A DNA stretch of 18,664 bases from the NCBI GenBank assembly GCA_046565785.1, contig JBKHXZ010000276.1, positions 1 to 18,664 of the forward strand, in the 5' to 3' direction. Shown here piece by piece: positions 1 to 7,402 of the stretch (positions within the stretch are counted from its first letter, which is position 1; the number at the start of each line of letters is the position of its first letter). The notes beneath the pieces were generated by a model. It did not search any database. It was not told where the DNA came from and saw nothing but the letters and a program-made list of their open reading frames with translations. This stretch comes from DATHWB01 sp046565785. GTDB lineage: Bacteria; Actinomycetota; Acidimicrobiia; Spongiisociales; ZC4RG35. The translations under genes and the position numbers were made by a program.

Positions 1-1
1 A

Positions 2-1897
2 CGCGAACCCGATGTGGTCGAAGGTCTCGACTTCGAGATCGACCGGGGCGAGAAGATGGCGTTGGTGGGTGAATCGGGGGCCGGCAAGTCATTGACCGCG
101 CTGTCGATCATCGGACTGCTTCCCCACGGGTGCACCGTGCGAAGAGGCACGATCGCCTTCGACGGTGTGACCCTGAACGAACTCCCCGAGCGCGTCCGCA
201 ATCGATACCGCGGAGGCCGGATCGGGATGATCTTCCAAGAGCCGATGAGCGCGCTACACCCAGGCTTGCGCGTGGGGGATCAGGTCGCCGAGTGCATCGA
301 AGTACACAACCCCTGGCTCACCCGGCGCCAGGTTCGGCAACGGGTGCTGAGCTTGCTGACCGCGGTGGGGATCCCCGACCCCGAGCGGCGGGCGCAGGAA
401 CATCCTCACACCTGGTCGGGAGGCATGCGCCAGCGGGCGATCACGGCGATCGCAATCGCCAATGAACCGGACCTCTTGATCGCTGACGAACCGACGACGG
501 CACTGGACGTAACGGTGCAGGCTCAGATCTTGGCTCTGCTGACCCAGATCTGTGACACGCTCGGAACGTCACTGCTTCTCATCAGCCACGACCTCGGGGT
601 GGTCTCCCAGATCGCTGACCGCGTCGCCGTGATGTACGCCGCCCGTCTCGTCGAGGAGGCAGCCCTCGACGACGTGTTCGATCGACCGCGCCATCCCTAC
701 ACACGCGGTCTCCTGCTCAGCCGGCCGGAAACGGCCATTCCGGGAAGCCGCCTGCAGCACATCCCGGGGCGTCCACCGACACCGCGCTCATTTCCTTCCG
801 GATGCCGTTTCCACCCCCGTTGTGGGCTGGCGGACGACCGGTGTCGGGACGACACCCCGGAACTGGACACCATCACGGACGGGGGACGGGTGGCGTGCTT
901 TCACTGGGAGTCGGTTGCCCTCCCGGCTCCCACCCGGGACCGTGGGACGAAGAGGGGGACCGGTCACACGGTGCTCGAGGTGCGAGACCTCCAGGTTCAC
1001 TTCGGGCGCCGTCGACGGCAGACCCCGATTCGGGCCGTCGATGGAGTCTCATTCGAAATCGGTGAAGCGGAGACGCTGGCTCTGGTGGGCGAGTCCGGGT
1101 GCGGGAAGACGACCACTGCTCGGGCGGTCGTGCGACTCGTCGACCCGACCGCCGGATCGGTGCGGTATCGCGGATCCGACATCATGCACCTCTCCGAGCA
1201 GGAACTGGGGCGGTTCCGACGCGAGGTGCAGATCGTGTTTCAGGATCCGCATGCCTCACTGAACCCCCGCCGGACCGTGCGACAGATCATCGAGGCTCCG
1301 TTGCAGATCCACGGCATCTCGCGAGAGGGGGCCGTCGACCGAGTTCTGGAGCTGGTCGGACTCGCCCTCGACCATGCCGACGTGCTTCCGCACGAGTTGT
1401 CGGGGGGCCAACGCCAGCGAGTGGCGATCGCCCGAGCATTGGTGCTCGATCCGTCCGTGATCATCCTGGACGAACCGCTGACCGCTCTCGACGTCTCGAT
1501 TCAGGCGCAGATCCTCAATCTTCTCCAGGATCTGCGGGACCGGCTCGGTCTCGCCTATCTGTTGATCGCCCACGATCTCGGAGTGGTGCGGACGCTGGCG
1601 GACCGAGTGGCAGTGATGTACCTGGGCAGGATCGTCGAAAGTGGGCCGGTGAGTGCGGTCCTCTCCGCTCCGACCCACCCGTACACCAGGGCGCTGCTGG
1701 ACTCGATTCCGAATCGGTCTTCGCCACCCCTCCACGCCTTCGGTGAGGTCCCCGACCCGGGCACGCCACCGTCAGGATGCCGCTTCAATCCGCGCTGCCG
1801 ATGTGCCGAGCCCCGGTGCGCGGAAGTCGAGCCGGTGCTGGTCGAACGCGACGGCTCATGGAGCGCCTGTCACTATCCCCTCACTCCGGCCAGGTGA
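2..1897 (+). CDS. Oligopeptide/dipeptide ABC transporter, fused two-domain ATPase (5' end outside window)
   Basis: This protein carries both ATPase halves of an Opp/Dpp-type peptide importer on one chain, so it would power uptake through two permeases not seen here. The reading frame is open to the left edge; a GTG at 14 exists but codons before it continue the same beta strand, so the true start lies upstream. Counting from that GTG, domain 1 has Walker A GESGAGKS (19-26), signature WSGGMRQR (134-141), Walker B ending DEP (158-160) and H-loop His192. Domain 2 has Walker A GESGCGKT (359-366), signature LSGGQRQR (462-469), DEP (486-488) and His520. Each half ends in an oligo_HPY tail with clustered cysteines (264, 270, 277, 295; then 589, 595, 597, 602, 619). 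Cys clusters of this kind hold an iron-sulfur cluster in studied OppD/DppD proteins. The fused layout resembles mycobacterial OppD. The transported substrate cannot be told from sequence. Confidence 0.93.
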   Translation, partial: REPDVVEGLDFEIDRGEKMALVGESGAGKSLTALSIIGLLPHGCTVRRGTIAFDGVTLNELPERVRNRYRGGRIGMIFQEPMSALHPGLRVGDQVAECIEVHNPWLTRRQVRQRVLSLLTAVGIPDPERRAQEHPHTWSGGMRQRAITAIAIANEPDLLIADEPTTALDVTVQAQILALLTQICDTLGTSLLLISHDLGVVSQIADRVAVMYAARLVEEAALDDVFDRPRHPYTRGLLLSRPETAIPGSRLQHIPGRPPTPRSFPSGCRFHPRCGLADDRCRDDTPELDTITDGGRVACFHWESVALPAPTRDRGTKRGTGHTVLEVRDLQVHFGRRRRQTPIRAVDGVSFEIGEAETLALVGESGCGKTTTARAVVRLVDPTAGSVRYRGSDIMHLSEQELGRFRREVQIVFQDPHASLNPRRTVRQIIEAPLQIHGISREGAVDRVLELVGLALDHADVLPHELSGGQRQRVAIARALVLDPSVIILDEPLTALDVSIQAQILNLLQDLRDRLGLAYLLIAHDLGVVRTLADRVAVMYLGRIVESGPVSAVLSAPTHPYTRALLDSIPNRSSPPLHAFGEVPDPGTPPSGCRFNPRCRCAEPRCAEVEPVLVERDGSWSACHYPLTPAR

Positions 1898-1908
1898 TCC
1901 GTGGCGGT

Positions 1909-2073
1909 TCAGCGTTCCGAACGGGGAAGCCGGCGCAATGGAATCCCATCGGTCGGACAGTTCCCGTCGATCTCCTGGCGACGTTTGCACGACGGGCATT
2001 CGAACGTGCCGCGGGCGCGCGGCGCCCGGGGGTTGAGGTCGGGCTTTGCGGTATTACCGGGTACGGTCGTCAT
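1909..2073 (-). CDS. Small Cys-containing ORF, 54 aa, unknown function
   Basis: I do not recognise this ORF. It starts with ATG 10 bases after the stop of the adenine deaminase gene on the same strand and ends 11 bases before the stop of the convergent ABC gene, so it fills the gap exactly. The first ~22 residues are Pro/Arg-rich and likely disordered. Then come CPSC (26-29) and a second knuckle-like NCPTDG (Cys39). This resembles a small zinc ribbon in which the last ligand is Asp or absent. About three quarters of codons end in G or C, as in neighbouring genes. No Shine-Dalgarno sequence precedes the ATG, so translation may be coupled to the upstream gene. The alternative is a non-coding spacer that is open by chance in GC-rich DNA. 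Confidence 0.45.
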   Translation of the reverse strand: MTTVPGNTAKPDLNPRAPRARGTFECPSCKRRQEIDGNCPTDGIPLRRLPRSER

Positions 2074-2083
2074 CGGGACGACG

Positions 2084-3100
2084 TTATCGAGTGAGATCGG
2101 CGATCTCGCCCAACAGTGCCCGCTTGCGCTCGTCGTTCAGGAACGAAGCAACGATCGAGTTGCGAGCGAGCGTGACGATCTCGTCCTTGCCGAACCCCAG
2201 ACCTTCGACCAGCGCCCGATAGTTGTCGGCGACGTAGCCACCGAAATACGCCGGATCGTCGGAGTTGACGGTCACCACCAGGCCGGCGTCCATCAGCCGT
2301 CGCATCGGATGGTCCGAGATCGTGTCGACGACCCGCAGCCGCACGTTGCTGAGGGGGCACACGGTGAGGGGGATCTGATCCTCCCGCAGTCGCGCCACCA
2401 GTTCCGGATCCTCCAGACAGCGCACCCCATGGTCGACACGCTCCACCCTGAGGGTGTCCAATGCTCCCCAGATGTATTCCGGAGGACCCTCTTCTCCTGC
2501 GTGGGCTACCGGCCGTAGCCCGTATCCGGTTCCGATCTCGTAGGCAGGTGCGTACGGCTCGGGTGGTCGGCCCACCTCGCTCGAATCCATGCCGATGCCG
2601 ACCACCCCGTCGAGGTGATCGCGGGCCTGGGTCAGCATCGCCACAGCGTCCTCCGGCGGAAGATGCCGCAGACAACACAAGATGAGCGAGCTGGTGAGTC
2701 CGAATTGTTCCTCGGCTCGGGTCATCGCCGCCCGGAAACCGGGCATGAACACGTCGAACCCGACACCTCGGTGCGTGTGGGTCTGGGGGTCGACGAAGAT
2801 CTCGGCATGGCGTACGCCGTCGGCGTGAGCCCGCTGCAGGTACGCCCACATGAGGTCGTCGAAGTCACGTTCTGTGACGAGGGCCGCCGCCCCCAAGTAG
2901 TAGACGTCGAGGAACGACTGCAGGTCGGTGAAGTCGTAGGCGGCTCGCACCTCGTCGATCGTCGCCCACGGGAGTTCCACCCCGTTCCGTGCGGCCAACC
3001 CGAACATCATCTCCGGCTCCAAGGTGCCTTCGATGTGCAGGTGCAGCTCTGCTTTGGGGGGGTCGACGATGAGACGGTCGAGAGCAGGATCGATCGGCAT
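2084..3100 (-). CDS. Adenine deaminase, type 2 (amidohydrolase, adenosine deaminase superfamily)
   Basis: This is a TIM-barrel metal hydrolase of the adenosine deaminase superfamily, 338 aa. Metal and catalytic positions are visible: HLH at 20-22, His200 and Glu203 in HAGEEGPPE, His224 in DHGVR, and Asp281/Asp282 in NSDDPAYFGG. The whole set of motifs (AELHLHIEGTLEPE, DPQTHT at 104-109, HAGEEGPPEYIW, DDPAYFGGY) matches the adenine deaminase branch known from Pseudomonas PA0148 and yeast Aah1. It does not match E. coli Add, which has an HRHLDG-type start. The likely reaction is adenine to hypoxanthine plus ammonia in purine salvage. It lies 9 bases downstream of coaE on the same strand, probably cotranscribed. 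The Shine-Dalgarno is weak. Automatic pipelines would probably call it add or adenosine deaminase; I favour adenine as substrate, from family knowledge. Confidence 0.9.
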   Translation of the reverse strand: MPIDPALDRLIVDPPKAELHLHIEGTLEPEMMFGLAARNGVELPWATIDEVRAAYDFTDLQSFLDVYYLGAAALVTERDFDDLMWAYLQRAHADGVRHAEIFVDPQTHTHRGVGFDVFMPGFRAAMTRAEEQFGLTSSLILCCLRHLPPEDAVAMLTQARDHLDGVVGIGMDSSEVGRPPEPYAPAYEIGTGYGLRPVAHAGEEGPPEYIWGALDTLRVERVDHGVRCLEDPELVARLREDQIPLTVCPLSNVRLRVVDTISDHPMRRLMDAGLVVTVNSDDPAYFGGYVADNYRALVEGLGFGKDEIVTLARNSIVASFLNDERKRALLGEIADLTR

Positions 3101-3109
3101 CCCGAGACG

Positions 3110-3697
3110 TTACCTGGCCAGGCGGATCACGTCCTGGTACAGCTTGCGGACCCGTCGCTCCACGGCTTCTCGACTTCCCGAGGTGGGCACGATCCATCGA
3201 CCCCGGGCCTGCCACTCGTCTCGAGACGGCTGGGCCCGCATGCGCCGCTCCACGTCGGTGCGATCCATCCCTCGCTCTACGAGTCTGCCAACACGCTCCT
3301 CGTCCGGGAGGTCGGCGACGATGGTTCGCAGCCATCCGACCCCGAGCAGGTCTTTCGGAACCGAGATTTCGACGACCACCACGTCGTTCTCGGCTGCCTC
3401 GGCGATCCGTTCGGTGATGAGTGCGGCGATGGCTGGATGACTGATCGATTCCAGCCGCTGCAACTCGTCTTCGTCGGCGAACACGATCGCCGCCAGTCTC
3501 AAACGATCGATGTGGCCGTCCACTACCACCGACGGCCATGTCGCTGCCACCTGGGAGAAGGCGGCGCCGTCTGGCTCGAGTACTTCGTGCCCCACCCGGT
3601 CGGCGTCGATCGTGACCGCCCCCAGTTCGCCCATGGTCCGGCGGATCGTGCTCTTGCCCGATCCGATCCCACCCGTCACCACCCAAACGTCTGCCAT
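3110..3697 (-). CDS. coaE: Dephospho-CoA kinase
   Basis: CoaE performs the last step of coenzyme A synthesis, ATP-dependent phosphorylation of the 3'-hydroxyl of dephospho-CoA, in the cytoplasm. The protein is 195 aa, the normal length for a single-domain CoaE. It begins with a P-loop GGIGSGKST (9-17), followed by IDADRVGHEVL (30-40) and the family's Leu-Glu-x-Ile-x-His-Pro element (LESISHPAI, 82-90). The middle and C-terminal parts diverge: the usual Pro-Leu-Leu-Phe-Glu segment reads EISVPKDLL, and the late Ile-Asp-Asn-x-Gly element reads IVPTSGS. The RLVERGMDRTDVERR lid-like helix is recognisable. It is the first gene of a minus-strand group with the adenine deaminase, divergent from proS across 53 bases. 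No Shine-Dalgarno is present; a -10-like box 9 bases before ATG suggests a leaderless or near-leaderless mRNA. Confidence 0.9.
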   Translation of the reverse strand: MADVWVVTGGIGSGKSTIRRTMGELGAVTIDADRVGHEVLEPDGAAFSQVAATWPSVVVDGHIDRLRLAAIVFADEDELQRLESISHPAIAALITERIAEAAENDVVVVEISVPKDLLGVGWLRTIVADLPDEERVGRLVERGMDRTDVERRMRAQPSRDEWQARGRWIVPTSGSREAVERRVRKLYQDVIRLAR

Positions 3698-3706
3698 CGG
3701 GGAGAA

Positions 3707-3712
3707 ACGGTA
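3707..3712 (-). promoter_or_regulatory. Candidate -10 box for coaE (near-leaderless)
   Basis: On the minus strand TACCGT (TAnnnT form) ends 9 bases before the coaE ATG, and no Shine-Dalgarno sequence follows. A start of transcription 6-8 bases downstream would fall almost on the start codon. No convincing -35 is visible. The geometry mirrors the proS side of the same intergenic region. Confidence 0.4.
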
Positions 3713-3735
3713 ACCGTCGCTATCCCGCGCCCGTC

Positions 3736-3741
3736 TACCCT
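3736..3741 (+). promoter_or_regulatory. Candidate -10 box for proS (near-leaderless)
   Basis: TACCCT (TAnnnT form) ends 9 bases before the proS ATG at 3751. The intervening bases CGTGCGCCC contain no ribosome binding site, so the mRNA would have almost no 5' untranslated region, as is common in actinobacteria. No clear -35 is seen. This is inference from spacing. Confidence 0.4.
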
Positions 3742-3750
3742 CGTGCGCCC

Positions 3751-5463
3751 ATGCGTTGGTCCCGAGCTCACATCCCCACCCTCCGAGACGATCCCGCCGA
3801 AGCCGAGGCGATCAGCCACAAGCTGCTGGTTCGCGGCGGGTTCATCCGGCAACTGTCCTCCGGGCACTACTCGATGCTCCCGATGGGACAGAAGGTGCGG
3901 ATGAACATCGACCGGGTCATCCGGGAGGAGATGGACGCGATCGGCGGCCAGCAGTTCCACCTGCCTGCCCTCCATCCCGCCGAGATCTGGAAGAAGTCGG
4001 GCCGGTGGGAGTCGATGGGCGAGGAGATGTTCCGCCTGGTCGACCGAAAAGGGGCAGACAACGCGCTGGGCATGACCCACGAGGAGATCTTCGCGCTGCT
4101 GGCATCGGAGCTGACCTCCTACCGTCAGCTTCCTCAGATCTGGTACCAGATCCAGACCAAGTTCCGTGACGAGCCCCGTCCCAAGTCCGGTGTACTGCGG
4201 GTACGAGAGTTCACGATGAAAGACTCGTATTCACTCGACATCGACGCCGAAGGACTCGATGCCGCATTCCGCAGCCACCACGCGGCGTACGTTCGGATCT
4301 TCCAGCGGCTGGGTCTCGACGCCGTCCCGGTCGAGGCGTCGTCGGGCATCATGGGCGGGTCGGAGTCCACCGAATTCATGGTCCGCAGTGCCGCCGGAGA
4401 GGACTGGATCGTCACCTGCGATCGCTGTGACTACGCCGCCAACGTCGAGCGCGCCCGTTCCCGGGTGGCCGAGGTCGACGATCCCGAGTCGGTCCCCGAG
4501 CCCTCCAGGTTCGCCACCCCCGGCGTCCGAACCATCCGCGCCCTGGCCGAGGGGTTCCCGGACATCGCCGGCCCGGAGCGTCAGATCAAGACGCTGGTGT
4601 ACATCCTGGACGGAACCCCCACTCTGGTGCTGATGCGGGGCGATCACGACCTGCAGGAACAGAAACTGATCGACGCCACCAAGACCATGGTGATGCGCCC
4701 CGCACAGGCCGAAGAGATCGTCGACCTGCTGGGCGCTCACCCGGGCAGTCTCGGGGCGGTCGGGGTCAGCGGCGTTCCGATCATCGCCGATGAGGCGTTG
4801 CGCGGGCGGCGGGGGATGGTCACCGGCGCCAACGACGACGACTGGCACCTGCGGGACATCGATGTCGACCGGGACATCGAAGTCGGCCGGTGGGAGGACC
4901 TGCGAGCGGTCGGAGCAGGCGAGCCGTGCATCGTCGACGGTGGCACCCTCGACCTGTGGAAGGGCGTCGAGGTCGGTCACATCTTCAAGCTCGGTACCAG
5001 GTACTCCGAGGCGATGGGGGCCTACGTGCAGGATCCGGAAGGCGAGTCCCGTCCCGTCATCATGGGATCCTATGGCATCGGTCTTGAACGCAACATGGCG
5101 ACGGTCGTCGAGGTGCACAACGACGAGCGAGGAATCATTTGGCCGGTCGGGGTCGGACCGTGGGATGTGGTGATCACCACCTTGCGGGCCGACGACGAAG
5201 CGGTGCAGGGGGCGGCCACACAGCTCTACGAGCAGTTCCGCCGGGCTGGCATCTCGGTGATCTACGACGACCGTATCGAGCGTCCCGGGGTGAAGTTCGC
5301 CGATGCCGAGTTGGTGGGAATACCGTTCCGGATCACCATCGGGCCTCGCGGACTCGACGCCCGCACCGCCGAGTTCACCCCGCGGGCGACAATGGAAACC
5401 GAAGAGGTTGCCTTCGACGACTGCCTCGACTTTCTGGCGGAGCGGCTGGGTATCAGTCGCTGA
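3751..5463 (+). CDS. proS: Prolyl-tRNA synthetase, bacterial type with editing insertion
   Basis: ProS charges tRNA-Pro with proline using ATP. At 570 aa it has the length of the bacterial (E. coli-like) form. Class II features are in order: motif 1 region around IGGQQFHLPALHP (64-76), MTHEE (108-112), motif 2 FRDEPRPKSGVLRVREFTMK (138-157), and motif 3 GSYGIGLERNM (439-449). Between motifs 2 and 3 lies an insertion of about 170 residues (roughly 225-400). It matches the YbaK-like domain that hydrolyses mischarged alanyl-tRNA-Pro. A CDRC pair sits just before it (223-226). The C-terminal anticodon-binding domain starts near residue 470 (GPWDVVITTL). The ATG at 3751 gives the family N-terminus and lacks a Shine-Dalgarno. 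The 3' end overlaps the convergent fdhD by 11 bases. Confidence 0.97.
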   Translation: MRWSRAHIPTLRDDPAEAEAISHKLLVRGGFIRQLSSGHYSMLPMGQKVRMNIDRVIREEMDAIGGQQFHLPALHPAEIWKKSGRWESMGEEMFRLVDRKGADNALGMTHEEIFALLASELTSYRQLPQIWYQIQTKFRDEPRPKSGVLRVREFTMKDSYSLDIDAEGLDAAFRSHHAAYVRIFQRLGLDAVPVEASSGIMGGSESTEFMVRSAAGEDWIVTCDRCDYAANVERARSRVAEVDDPESVPEPSRFATPGVRTIRALAEGFPDIAGPERQIKTLVYILDGTPTLVLMRGDHDLQEQKLIDATKTMVMRPAQAEEIVDLLGAHPGSLGAVGVSGVPIIADEALRGRRGMVTGANDDDWHLRDIDVDRDIEVGRWEDLRAVGAGEPCIVDGGTLDLWKGVEVGHIFKLGTRYSEAMGAYVQDPEGESRPVIMGSYGIGLERNMATVVEVHNDERGIIWPVGVGPWDVVITTLRADDEAVQGAATQLYEQFRRAGISVIYDDRIERPGVKFADAELVGIPFRITIGPRGLDARTAEFTPRATMETEEVAFDDCLDFLAERLGISR

Positions 5464-6238
5464 CCCGGTCGGCGCCGGAATAGACGACGAACGAATCGCC
5501 CCGGACGAACCCGATCACGGTCAGCCCCACTTCGGCGGCCAGTTCCACCGCCAGAGACGACGCGGCAGACACCCCCACCACCATCGGGATTCCCGCGACG
5601 GCCGCCTTCTGGGCGATCTCGAAACTGATCCGGCCGGACACCACCAGGACGACCTCGCCCAGTGGCCAGCGACGCCGGGCCAGCATCCCCACCGCCTTGT
5701 CCACCGCGTTGTGGCGCCCGACGTCTTCGGCGGCGGCTTCCACGCCGCCTCCGGCGGTCACGATGGCGGCACCGTGCAGCCCGCCGGTGAGGTCGAAGAT
5801 CTCCTGAGTTCGGCGCAGCCCGGCGATCAGACGAGGGACGTCGGCCGGGCGAAGGATCGGTCCGACCGGAAGCGGGCGTGCGGCGATCCGTACCGCGTCT
5901 ATCGAGGCCTTCCCGCACACCCCGCACGACGATGTCGTGTAGGTGTTGCGGCGGAACTGTTCGGGATCGACGGTAACTCCTTCGGCGAGGATCAGTTGGA
6001 AACGATCGCCGTCCATCTGTTCCACCTCGGTGAGTTCTGCCGGCGAGAGGAGGATCCCTTCGGTGAGGCAGAACCCGGTGGCGAGTTCGGTTTCCCGTCC
6101 GGGTGTTCGCATCAACACTGCGATAGGAGTGGAGCCGAGGCGCATCTCGAAGGGGGATTCGGTTGCCACCATGTCCGATTCCCGGCGGACTCCGTCGGAG
6201 CCGACCCGGACCACATCGACCTCGGTGAACCCGTCCAT
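5453..6238 (-). CDS. fdhD: FdhD, formate dehydrogenase sulfurtransferase/accessory protein
   Basis: FdhD passes sulfur from a cysteine desulfurase to the molybdenum or tungsten bis-MGD cofactor of formate dehydrogenase, which makes that enzyme active. The 261-aa protein has the catalytic CGVCG loop (Cys105 and Cys108), preceded by NTYTTSS. Later it has GGLHGAA, EDVGRHNAVDKAVG and VSGRISFEIAQKA, all hallmarks of the family, and TELATGFCLTEGIL near residues 50-63. Length is normal. No formate dehydrogenase or molybdopterin gene lies in the window, so its client must be elsewhere. It is divergent from serC, and its 3' end overlaps proS. A TAnnnT box 7 bases before ATG and no Shine-Dalgarno again suggest a leaderless start. 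Confidence 0.95.
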   Translation of the reverse strand: MDGFTEVDVVRVGSDGVRRESDMVATESPFEMRLGSTPIAVLMRTPGRETELATGFCLTEGILLSPAELTEVEQMDGDRFQLILAEGVTVDPEQFRRNTYTTSSCGVCGKASIDAVRIAARPLPVGPILRPADVPRLIAGLRRTQEIFDLTGGLHGAAIVTAGGGVEAAAEDVGRHNAVDKAVGMLARRRWPLGEVVLVVSGRISFEIAQKAAVAGIPMVVGVSAASSLAVELAAEVGLTVIGFVRGDSFVVYSGADRVSD

Positions 6239-6245
6239 GCCTCGC

Positions 6246-6251
6246 AGGCTA
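6246..6251 (-). promoter_or_regulatory. Candidate -10 box for fdhD (leaderless)
   Basis: On the minus strand TAGCCT is followed by GCGAGGC and then the fdhD ATG. With 7 bases between box and start codon, transcription would begin at or next to the A of ATG. No -35 is obvious. Confidence 0.4.
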
Positions 6252-6270
6252 CGGCCTTCGGATGCCCACC

Positions 6271-6276
6271 TACGAT
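6271..6276 (+). promoter_or_regulatory. Candidate -10 box for serC
   Basis: TACGAT lies 27 bases before the chosen serC ATG. It would give a leader of about 20 bases carrying the GGGAG ribosome site at 6293-6297. It also argues against the in-frame ATG at 6262, which lies upstream of this box. Confidence 0.35.
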
Positions 6277-6303
6277 TCTGCCCGAACTCGACGGGAGAAA
6301 ACG

Positions 6304-7383
6304 ATGCGAGCCCACAACTTCGGTGCCGGACCCTGCACGCTTCCCACCGATGTCCTGGAGGAGGCGAGAGACGAGTTCGTCGACTTCGCCGGCACCGGGA
6401 TGTCTCTGGTGGAGATGAGTCACCGCTCCGCCGAATACGAACAAGTCCACATGCGTACCTTGGAACTCACCCGGCGGGTGTCCGGAGCACCCGAAGACTT
6501 CGCCATCCTCTTTGTGCAGGGTGGGGCGACACTCCAGTTCGCCATGGTGCCGATCAATCTGCTCGCCTCTGGACAGAAGGCCGGTTACGTCGTCTCCGGT
6601 TCGTGGGGGTCGAAGGCATTCGACAATGCCCGTCACCACGGTGAGGTCTATTCGGCCTGGGACGGCAAGGCGGACGGGTTCACACGGATGCCCGACCCCG
6701 GGGAGGTGCACATCACCGGCGACACCCGCTATCTGCACATCACCACCAACGAGACGATCGGCGGGATCCGCATGGTCGACTTGCCGGAAGTCGATGTCCC
6801 ACTGGTGGCGGACATGAGTTCGGATTACCTGGCCAGGCCCATCGACTGGGATCGGTACGACCTGATCTACGGCGGGGTGCAGAAGAATCTGGCGCCGGCC
6901 GGAATGGCGGTGGTGTTCGTTCGCACCTCGGTGGTGGCCGACGGTCCCGACGACCTTGGGGATTACCTGCGGTACGCCTACCACGCCGATTCCGATTCGC
7001 TGGGCAACACCCCGCCCATGTTCCCGATCTGGATCATGGGCAAGGTCCTGGAACGGGTGGTGGCGCGTGGGGGAGTGGAGGCCGTCGAGCGAGAGTCGGC
7101 GGACAAAGCAGGGGCCCTCTACCGGGCGATCGACGACTCCGGCGGGTTCTACCGGAACCCGGTGAACCCTCGCGATCGAAGCCACATGAACGTCGTCTTC
7201 CGACTCCCCACCGAGGATTTGGAGAAGCAGTTCGTCGCGGAGGCGACCGGGGCCGGCCTGATCGGGCTGAAGGGCCATCGGAGTGTCGGAGGCTTGCGTG
7301 CCAGCCTGTATGCGGCGCTGTCGCGGGAGAGTGTCGACACCCTGATCGACTTCATGGCCGACTTCCACACTCGGAACGGTTGA
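6304..7383 (+). CDS. serC: Phosphoserine aminotransferase
   Basis: SerC is a PLP enzyme that transfers the amino group of glutamate to 3-phosphohydroxypyruvate, the second step of serine synthesis; it can also serve vitamin B6 synthesis. I choose ATG 6304 (359 aa), not the in-frame ATG 6262. It follows GGGAG by 6 bases and gives the family start MRAHNFGAGPCTLP. Visible features are FVQGGATLQF (70-79), SGSWGSKAF (98-106), the ADMSSDYLARPI segment (169-180), and the PLP lysine Lys194 in YGGVQKNLAPAG. The C-terminus GLKGHRSVGGLRASLYAAL holds the phosphate-binding HRxxGGxRAS element. It belongs to the E. coli/Bacillus class, not the divergent mycobacterial class with a 376-aa protein. It is followed by the rimP leader and may be a monocistronic unit. 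Confidence 0.95.
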   Translation: MRAHNFGAGPCTLPTDVLEEARDEFVDFAGTGMSLVEMSHRSAEYEQVHMRTLELTRRVSGAPEDFAILFVQGGATLQFAMVPINLLASGQKAGYVVSGSWGSKAFDNARHHGEVYSAWDGKADGFTRMPDPGEVHITGDTRYLHITTNETIGGIRMVDLPEVDVPLVADMSSDYLARPIDWDRYDLIYGGVQKNLAPAGMAVVFVRTSVVADGPDDLGDYLRYAYHADSDSLGNTPPMFPIWIMGKVLERVVARGGVEAVERESADKAGALYRAIDDSGGFYRNPVNPRDRSHMNVVFRLPTEDLEKQFVAEATGAGLIGLKGHRSVGGLRASLYAALSRESVDTLIDFMADFHTRNG

Positions 7384-7396
7384 GGCCGATACGGCG

Positions 7397-7402
7397 TAGA
7401 CT
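7397..7402 (+). promoter_or_regulatory. Possible upstream -10 box of the rimP operon
   Basis: TAGACT lies just after the serC stop and would start a leader near 7408. That leader would include the GC-rich inverted segments at 7410-7453. No -35 at normal spacing is clear; the call rests on the TAnnnT form and position alone. Confidence 0.25.

Noticed and set aside
1901..2518. 205-codon plus-strand frame after the ABC gene
   Set aside because: It is mostly the complement of the deaminase C-terminus and of the small minus-strand ORF; no domain seen.
2615..3904. 429-codon plus-strand open frame
   Set aside because: It runs antisense to the adenine deaminase and coaE genes and into the start of proS. 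It has no recognisable domain.
6262..6303. Upstream ATG as start of serC
   Set aside because: The extra 14 residues are not family-like, the ATG precedes a candidate -10 box, and ATG 6304 has a good ribosome site.
6112..7368. 418-codon minus-strand open frame
   Set aside because: It is antisense to serC, which has clear catalytic motifs, and crosses into fdhD in another frame.
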